NCBI GenBank assembly: GCA_017541995.1
Contig: JAFXYD010000040.1
Span: 1-64,000 of the forward strand
Length of the DNA: 64,000 bases
Direction of reading: 5' to 3'
DNA from: Oscillospiraceae bacterium
GTDB lineage: Bacteria > Bacillota > Clostridia > Oscillospirales > Oscillospiraceae
Notes under the pieces: model-generated
Database searches by the model: none
Seen by the model: only the letters and a program-made list of their open reading frames with translations
What the model was told of the DNA's origin: nothing
Shown here: in pieces, positions 59,414-64,000 of the stretch
Position numbering within the stretch: the first letter of the stretch is position 1
Layout: every line of letters starts with the position of its first letter
Made by a program: the position numbers and the translations under genes

Positions 59414-60769
59414 ATGGAGGAATTTCTGGTGGACTTGGAGAGAAAGCTTTGGAGCTGGCCCCTGCTCCTGCTGCTTCTGGGGGCGGGGCTCTGGCTGACG
59501 CTGCGGCTGCGCTTTTTGCCCCTGCGGGGGCTGCCGGAGGCCCTGCGGCTGGTGCTGCGCAGCCGCAGGGGCGGGGGAATCACGGCCTTCGGGGCCCTGT
59601 GTACCTCCCTGTCCGCCACCATCGGGACGGGCAATATCGTGGGGGTGGCCACGGCCCTGGCCCTGGGAGGCCCGGGCGCCCTGCTGTGGATGGAGCTCAG
59701 CGCCCTGACGGGGCTTTCGCTGAAATACGCCGAGGGCCTGCTTTCGGTCCGCTACCGCAGCAGGGACCCGGCGGGAAGGCCCCGGGGCGGCCCCTTTGCC
59801 TACATCAGCCTGGGGCTGGGCCGCCGCTGGCGGCCTCTGGCCCGGGCCTTCGCCCTCTGCGGGGCCCTGGCGGGGCTGTGCGGGGTGGGCAGCTTTGTGC
59901 AGATCAGCAGTCTGACGGCCTGCCTCAACCTCTTCTGGAGGGGGGCCTTCGGCCCGCCGCCCATGCTGCGCCTGCCCTGGGGGGCTTCGGTCTCCCTCCC
60001 CGGGGCGGCGGCGGGGCTGATCCTGGCCCTGCTGGCGGCCCGTCTGATCTTCGGGGGGCTGGAGCGCATCAGCCGGGCCTCCGCCCTGCTGGTGCCGCTG
60101 ATGGGCGGGCTCTATCTGCTGCTCTGCCTGTGGATCCTGCTCCGCTTCCGGGCCAGGCTCCCGGAGGTCCTGGGCCGGGTCCTGCGGGGCGCCCTGGAGC
60201 CCGGGGCGGCGGGGGGCGGCCTGCTGGGCACGGTGATGGCGGGGGTCAGCCGGGGCGTCTTTTCCAACGAGGCGGGCCTGGGCACGGCCCCCATCGCCTC
60301 CGCCGCCGCGGAGGGGTTCAGCCCCCGGGAGCAGGGTCTGATCTCCATGAGCGCCACAGTCTTCGACACCCTGCTGATCTGTACCCTGAGCGGCCTGACC
60401 CTGCTGGTGACCGGGGCGGAGGGGGCCGGGGTCGGGGCCGCCATGACGGCCTTTGCCCGGGGCCTGCCCTTTCCGCCCCTCCTGTCCCAGGGGCTGGTTT
60501 TCCTGCTTCTGGCCCTGTTCGCCTTCACCACCGCCGTGGGCTGGAGCTTCTACGGAGTCTCCTGCCTGGACTGGCTCAGCGGCGGCAGCGCCCGGCTGCG
60601 GCGGCGCTATCTGCTCTGGTACGTCTGTACCCTTGCCCTGGCGCCCCTCTGCTCCGCCCGGGGGGTCTGGGCCGCGGCGGGGATCTGGAACGGGCTGATG
60701 GCCATTCCCAACGTGCTGGCCCTGCTGCTGCTCTCCGACCGGGTGGCGGAGTCCTCTAAATTGGCTTGA
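59414..60769 (+). CDS. Sodium:alanine symporter family (AGCS) transporter
   Basis: 451 residues, about ten membrane segments. Typical stretches include GALCTSLSATIGTGNIVGVA, VMAGVSRGVFSNEAGLGTAP and LLICTLSGLTLLVTGAEG. Imports alanine or glycine with sodium. The start at 59414 lacks a strong ribosome site. Very GC-rich. Confidence 0.92.
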   Translation: MEEFLVDLERKLWSWPLLLLLLGAGLWLTLRLRFLPLRGLPEALRLVLRSRRGGGITAFGALCTSLSATIGTGNIVGVATALALGGPGALLWMELSALTGLSLKYAEGLLSVRYRSRDPAGRPRGGPFAYISLGLGRRWRPLARAFALCGALAGLCGVGSFVQISSLTACLNLFWRGAFGPPPMLRLPWGASVSLPGAAAGLILALLAARLIFGGLERISRASALLVPLMGGLYLLLCLWILLRFRARLPEVLGRVLRGALEPGAAGGGLLGTVMAGVSRGVFSNEAGLGTAPIASAAAEGFSPREQGLISMSATVFDTLLICTLSGLTLLVTGAEGAGVGAAMTAFARGLPFPPLLSQGLVFLLLALFAFTTAVGWSFYGVSCLDWLSGGSARLRRRYLLWYVCTLALAPLCSARGVWAAAGIWNGLMAIPNVLALLLLSDRVAESSKLA

Positions 60770-60794
60770 TTTTCCGGGCCCAGGGCGTTATAAT
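60766..60794 (+). promoter_or_regulatory. Promoter of the inositol monophosphatase operon
   Basis: TTGATT (60766-60771), 17 nt, TATAAT (60789-60794). The -35 overlaps the symporter stop codon. Confidence 0.75.
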
Positions 60795-60833
60795 ACAAAA
60801 AATACCATCATGAAACAGAAAGAGGATTCGATT

Positions 60834-61616
60834 ATGCTGCAGGAACTTACGCAAATCGCCCGGGAGGCCGGGGACCTCATCCGCTCCGCCCGGGACGTTC
60901 AAAGCTCCGCCGCGGAGAAGACCGGCCCCCGGGACCTGGTGACCAAATATGACCTCATGGTGCAGGAGCTGCTGCGCCGCCGCCTGCTGGAGCTGCTGCC
61001 CGAGGCGGGCTTTTTGGGGGAGGAGGGGGAGCACAGCCAGAGCCTCCGGAGCCGGGAATGGTGCTTCATCGTGGACCCCATCGACGGCACCACCAATTTC
61101 ATCCAGGGCTATCACAACAGCTGCGTCAGCATCGGCCTGGCCCGGGGCGGGCGGATGGAGTACGGCGTGGTCTTCAACCCCTACGACCGGGAGCTCTATG
61201 CAGCCCGGCGGGGCGGAGGGGCGAGCCTGAACGGCAGCCCCATCCACTGCCAGGACAGGGCCCTGGATCACAGCCTGCTGATCTTCGGCTCCGCCCTGTA
61301 TTACCGGGAGCTGGTGCCCCAGACCCTGGGGCTCTTCAACCTGGCCTTCCCCCTGGTGCAGGACGTGCGCCGCTTCGGCTCCGCCGCCCTGGATCTCTGC
61401 TACCTGGCGGCGGGGAAGGCGGGGATCTTCTTCGAGGCCCGGCTCTGCCCCTGGGACTACGCCGCGGGCGCCCTCATCGCCCGGGAGGCGGGCTGCATGG
61501 TGAGCCAGCTGGACGGCAGCGCCCCGGCCCTCTTTGAAAAAAGCAGCATCCTGGCCGGAAGCCCCCGGGCCTATACCGCCCTGCTGCAGCAATTCGGAAC
61601 CGCAAAGGAGAACTGA
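60834..61616 (+). CDS. Inositol monophosphatase family protein
   Basis: 260 residues from the ATG at 60834 (AGAGGA site; an upstream in-frame ATG at 60810 is less well placed). Metal-binding FLGEEGEH, VDPIDGTTNFIQGY and LCPWDYAAGALIAREAG are diagnostic. It dephosphorylates inositol phosphate, or related sugar phosphates/PAP, with Mg2+. It lies 3 nt before the peptidase gene, so it is co-transcribed. Confidence 0.92.
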   Translation: MLQELTQIAREAGDLIRSARDVQSSAAEKTGPRDLVTKYDLMVQELLRRRLLELLPEAGFLGEEGEHSQSLRSREWCFIVDPIDGTTNFIQGYHNSCVSIGLARGGRMEYGVVFNPYDRELYAARRGGGASLNGSPIHCQDRALDHSLLIFGSALYYRELVPQTLGLFNLAFPLVQDVRRFGSAALDLCYLAAGKAGIFFEARLCPWDYAAGALIAREAGCMVSQLDGSAPALFEKSSILAGSPRAYTALLQQFGTAKEN

Positions 61617-61619
61617 CCC

Positions 61620-63524
61620 ATGCAATACAGAAATAAGCTTTCCCTCCCGGCCCTGCTGACGGCCCTGGCCCTGCTGCTGAGCGGCTGCTTCGGCCCGGCC
61701 CTGCCGCCCCTTGCCCCCTACGGCGAACCCACCGCGTCCCAGACGCCCACCGCGCCTCGGACGGAGCCCGCCCCCTCCCGGACGGAGCCCGCCCAGAGCC
61801 TCCCGGAGACCGAGGCCCCGGTGAGCGAGACCGTCCCCGCCTTTGATCCCGAGGACGAAGCCATGATCCGCTGGCAGAACGCCGGGCAGAAGGACTATCT
61901 GCCCGAAGAGAAGCTGGAGCTGGTGCCCTTCTCCGAGATGGAATACCGCCGTCCGGACGTGGAGGGGCTCCGGGCGGACTTCGACGCGCTCATCGCCAAG
62001 GCCGCGGAAAGCGACGACGCCGAGGCCCTGCTGGAGGAGTTCTACGCCCTCTACACGGACTATATCAGCTTCTACTCCATGGATACCCTGGCCAATATCC
62101 GCTACAGCCTGGATACCACCGATGAGGCCTACCGGGCGGAATACGACTTCTGCGAGGCCGAGAAGCCCGGCGTGGAGGAAAAGCTGGAGGCACTGAACAA
62201 GGCCTTCGCCGCCTCTCCCGCCCGGAAGGCCCTGGAGGAGCAGTATTTCGGGGAGGACTATTTCCAGCGCTACGACGACTACGAGGTCTACACCAACCCG
62301 GAGTACCTCCGCCTGTCCCAGGAGGAGGCGGCCCTGCTCAGCGAGTATCGGGAGCTCATTGCCGACCCCCAGGTGCGCTACAACAACGAGACCAAGTCCC
62401 TGGAGGAATGGCTGGAGACCGAGGATTATTTCGACTATATCGGGGCTCTGCAGGCCTACTACGAGAGCTATAACGCCTCCGTGGGAGAGATCTACGTCCG
62501 CCTGGTGAAGGTCCGCCGGGACCTGGCCAGGGCCCTGGATTACGACAGCTACGCCGACTATAGCTACGAGGTGAGCTATTCCCGGGACTACAGCCCGGCC
62601 CAGGGCAGCGCGTTTTTGGAGGGAATCCGGGAGCATCTGGTGCCCGTGCTCCGGGCGGCGGAGGAGGACTTCAGCCTCTCCGGCCAGAGCCTGGGCAGGG
62701 CCTCGGAGCAGAGCGTCATGGAGCTGGTGGCCTCCGCGGCGAAGAACCTGGGGGGCTCGGTCTGGGACGCCTACCGCTTCATGCGGGCCTACGGGCTGTG
62801 TGACATCTCCCAATCCCCCACAAAGGTGGAGGGCTCCTTCCAGACCTATATCTTCGACTACGAGGCCCCCTACGTGCTGGTGAACGCCCAGGGCAGCGCC
62901 GAGGACTACAGCACCTTCGCCCACGAATTCGGCCATTTTACCGATTCCTACCACAACTACGGGGCCAACGAGGATCTGGAGACGGCGGAGACCTTCTCCC
63001 AGGCCATGGAATTTCTGGCCCTGCAGTACAACGACGTCCTCTCCGAGAGCCAGAGGAGCAAGCTGCTGCGCTACAAGCTCTACGATCTGCTGCAGACCTT
63101 CGTCTACCAGGCGGCCTACGCGGACTTTGAAGCCAGGGTGTACGCCCTGGACCCGGAGCGCGTCAGCGTGGAGGAGATCAACGCGCTCTTCCTGCAGTGC
63201 TGCAAGGACTACGGCGTCTACGAGGAGGGCTTCGACTTCTACTATTCCCAAAGCTGGATCGACGTGCTTCACTTCTTTGAGGCCCCCTATTATATCATCA
63301 GCTACTGCGTCTCCGCCGAGACGGCCCTGCAGGTCTATGAGCTGGAGCAGGCCAAAGCGGGGGAGGGGGCCGCGGCCTTCTTCCGCCTGCTGGACCGGGA
63401 CTACGAAGCGGGAGTGCAGCAGCTCATGGAGGACGCGGAGCTGCAGAACCCCTTCCGGGAAGAGGTGCTGGAGCAGGCCGCCGACTTCTTCACCCGGCAG
63501 CTGGGCCTGAAAAAGAAGGCCTGA
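61620..63524 (+). CDS. M3-family oligoendopeptidase, lipoprotein
   Basis: 634 residues. Lipoprotein signal with LALLLSGC (lipidated Cys at about 22), then a Pro/Thr/Glu-rich linker. The zinc motif FAHEFGHFTDSYHNYG (HExxH) is near residue 434, with a downstream Glu in LETAETFSQAMEF. M3 enzymes cut short peptides, usually in the cytoplasm; the lipoprotein signal implies outward-facing activity here, probably on peptides in the medium. A final Asp/Tyr-rich segment is typical. Confidence 0.9.
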   Translation: MQYRNKLSLPALLTALALLLSGCFGPALPPLAPYGEPTASQTPTAPRTEPAPSRTEPAQSLPETEAPVSETVPAFDPEDEAMIRWQNAGQKDYLPEEKLELVPFSEMEYRRPDVEGLRADFDALIAKAAESDDAEALLEEFYALYTDYISFYSMDTLANIRYSLDTTDEAYRAEYDFCEAEKPGVEEKLEALNKAFAASPARKALEEQYFGEDYFQRYDDYEVYTNPEYLRLSQEEAALLSEYRELIADPQVRYNNETKSLEEWLETEDYFDYIGALQAYYESYNASVGEIYVRLVKVRRDLARALDYDSYADYSYEVSYSRDYSPAQGSAFLEGIREHLVPVLRAAEEDFSLSGQSLGRASEQSVMELVASAAKNLGGSVWDAYRFMRAYGLCDISQSPTKVEGSFQTYIFDYEAPYVLVNAQGSAEDYSTFAHEFGHFTDSYHNYGANEDLETAETFSQAMEFLALQYNDVLSESQRSKLLRYKLYDLLQTFVYQAAYADFEARVYALDPERVSVEEINALFLQCCKDYGVYEEGFDFYYSQSWIDVLHFFEAPYYIISYCVSAETALQVYELEQAKAGEGAAAFFRLLDRDYEAGVQQLMEDAELQNPFREEVLEQAADFFTRQLGLKKKA

Positions 63525-63551
63525 AGCCGGTATAATCCCGGAGCAAAACGG

Positions 63552-63589
63552 AAATCCTCCCTTTGTACATCTGCACAAAGGGAGGATTT
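63552..63589 (+). terminator. Terminator-like hairpin that also holds the ribosome site of the CBS gene
   Basis: Perfect 15-bp stem AAATCCTCCCTTTGT (63552-63566) / ACAAAGGGAGGATTT (63575-63589), 8-nt loop, with T's at its end. GGAGGA (63581-63586) in the 3' arm is the Shine-Dalgarno of the next gene, 7 nt before its ATG. Confidence 0.8.
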
Positions 63590-63593
63590 TCTG

Positions 63594-64000
63594 ATGCAAG
63601 TCAAGGATCTGATGTCCAGTCATCTGATCACCGTGGACCGGGAGGAGACCGTGGCCGCCGCGGCCCGGCTGCTGAGCCGGCACAACGTGGGAGCCCTGCC
63701 CGTCACCGCCCAGGGGGGCCGCCTGGTGGGGATGCTGACGGACCGGGATATCGCCGTGCGCTGCGTGGCGGCCAACTTCGACCCCAATATCACCCGGGTC
63801 CGCACGGTGATGAGCAGCGGCCCCGTCACGGTCCCGGCGGAGGAGAGCGGCGAAAAAGCCGCCCGGACCATGGGACGGCACCGGGTACAGCGCCTGCCCG
63901 TCACCGAGAACGGCCGCCTGGTGGGAATGCTGAGCCGGGGGGATTTCGCGGCATATGCCGACCGGAGCGGGGAGGCGGCCCGGGCGCTGCGGACGAGCTT
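63594..64000 (+). CDS. CBS-domain protein (partial, runs off the window)
   Basis: The frame from the ATG at 63594 is open to the last base. It contains two CBS motifs: first MQVKDLMSSHLITVDREE ... VGMLTDRDIAVR, then MSSGPVTVPAEES ... LVGMLSRGDFAAYA. Tandem CBS pairs bind adenine nucleotides and act as regulatory modules; in short stand-alone proteins they sense energy state. The C-terminus is not seen. Translation start lies in a hairpin described separately. Confidence 0.9.
   Translation, partial: MQVKDLMSSHLITVDREETVAAAARLLSRHNVGALPVTAQGGRLVGMLTDRDIAVRCVAANFDPNITRVRTVMSSGPVTVPAEESGEKAARTMGRHRVQRLPVTENGRLVGMLSRGDFAAYADRSGEAARALRTS

Noticed and set aside
60756..63881. 1041-codon minus-strand ORF
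   Set aside because: Antisense of the phosphatase and peptidase genes, both of which carry clear catalytic motifs.

Overview
The window looks like a chromosomal segment of a GC-rich, spore-forming gut Clostridia, most likely Oscillospirales/Oscillospiraceae. The inference rests on sporulation genes (ylbJ, yqfC, yqfD), a Firmicutes-type era-yqzL-recO-mutS2 order, anaerobic amino-acid fermentation genes with ferredoxin-dependent oxidoreductases, and strong TTGACA/TATAAT-type promoters. I cannot name a species from sequence alone.

Region 1 (1-15.7 kb) is the right part of an integrated phage-like element; its left end is outside the window. Minus-strand phage and mobile-element genes (RinA/ArpU-like regulator, sigma factor, tail protein, lambda-type portal, small regulators, Cro/XRE repressor) are separated by five long non-coding arrays of one repeat family. 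All arrays read in the same direction, and together they cover about 5.9 kb of the first 12.4 kb. The main unit is 95-98 bp and a related short unit is about 47 bp. At the right end a plus-strand cluster carries an XRE regulator, a small ORF, a SWIM-type zinc-finger protein and a large serine recombinase. The recombinase runs into a two-copy hairpin repeat that may mark the attachment region. The arrays are the most unusual thing here: I do not recognise the family, and they sit at the boundaries of gene modules.

Region 2 (16-23 kb) is a complete histidine-degradation operon read leftward: hutH, hutU, hutI, ftcD, fchA. Together they take histidine to glutamate and pass the formimino carbon to tetrahydrofolate. 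Region 3 (23-35 kb) holds gtrA, a small Cys-rich protein, ylbJ, then a long rightward housekeeping/sporulation run (yqfC, yqfD, phoH, ybeY, GNAT, era, yqzL, recO, mutS2). Next is a leftward ABC exporter operon and a putative sortase-anchored surface protein.

Region 4 (35-44 kb) holds a two-gene nucleoside/methylthioribose salvage pair, trmO, tRNA-Leu(GAG), a DegV protein, and a divergent phosphate module (Na/Pi cotransporter versus PhoP/PhoR-like two-component system) with Pho-box-like repeats between them. Region 5 (44-52.6 kb) is a LysR-controlled cluster: indolepyruvate ferredoxin oxidoreductase (iorAB), phosphotransacylase, acyl kinase, aminotransferase and a tryptophanase/tyrosine phenol-lyase family enzyme. 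It forms a coherent ATP-yielding route from aromatic amino acids to aryl acids, plus a beta-elimination branch. Region 6 (52.6-64 kb) contains ordinary metabolic genes: an MBL hydrolase, flavoprotein, class I glutamine amidotransferase-like hydrolase, GH2 beta-galactosidase, murC, alanine symporter, inositol monophosphatase, M3 peptidase lipoprotein and a partial CBS-domain gene.
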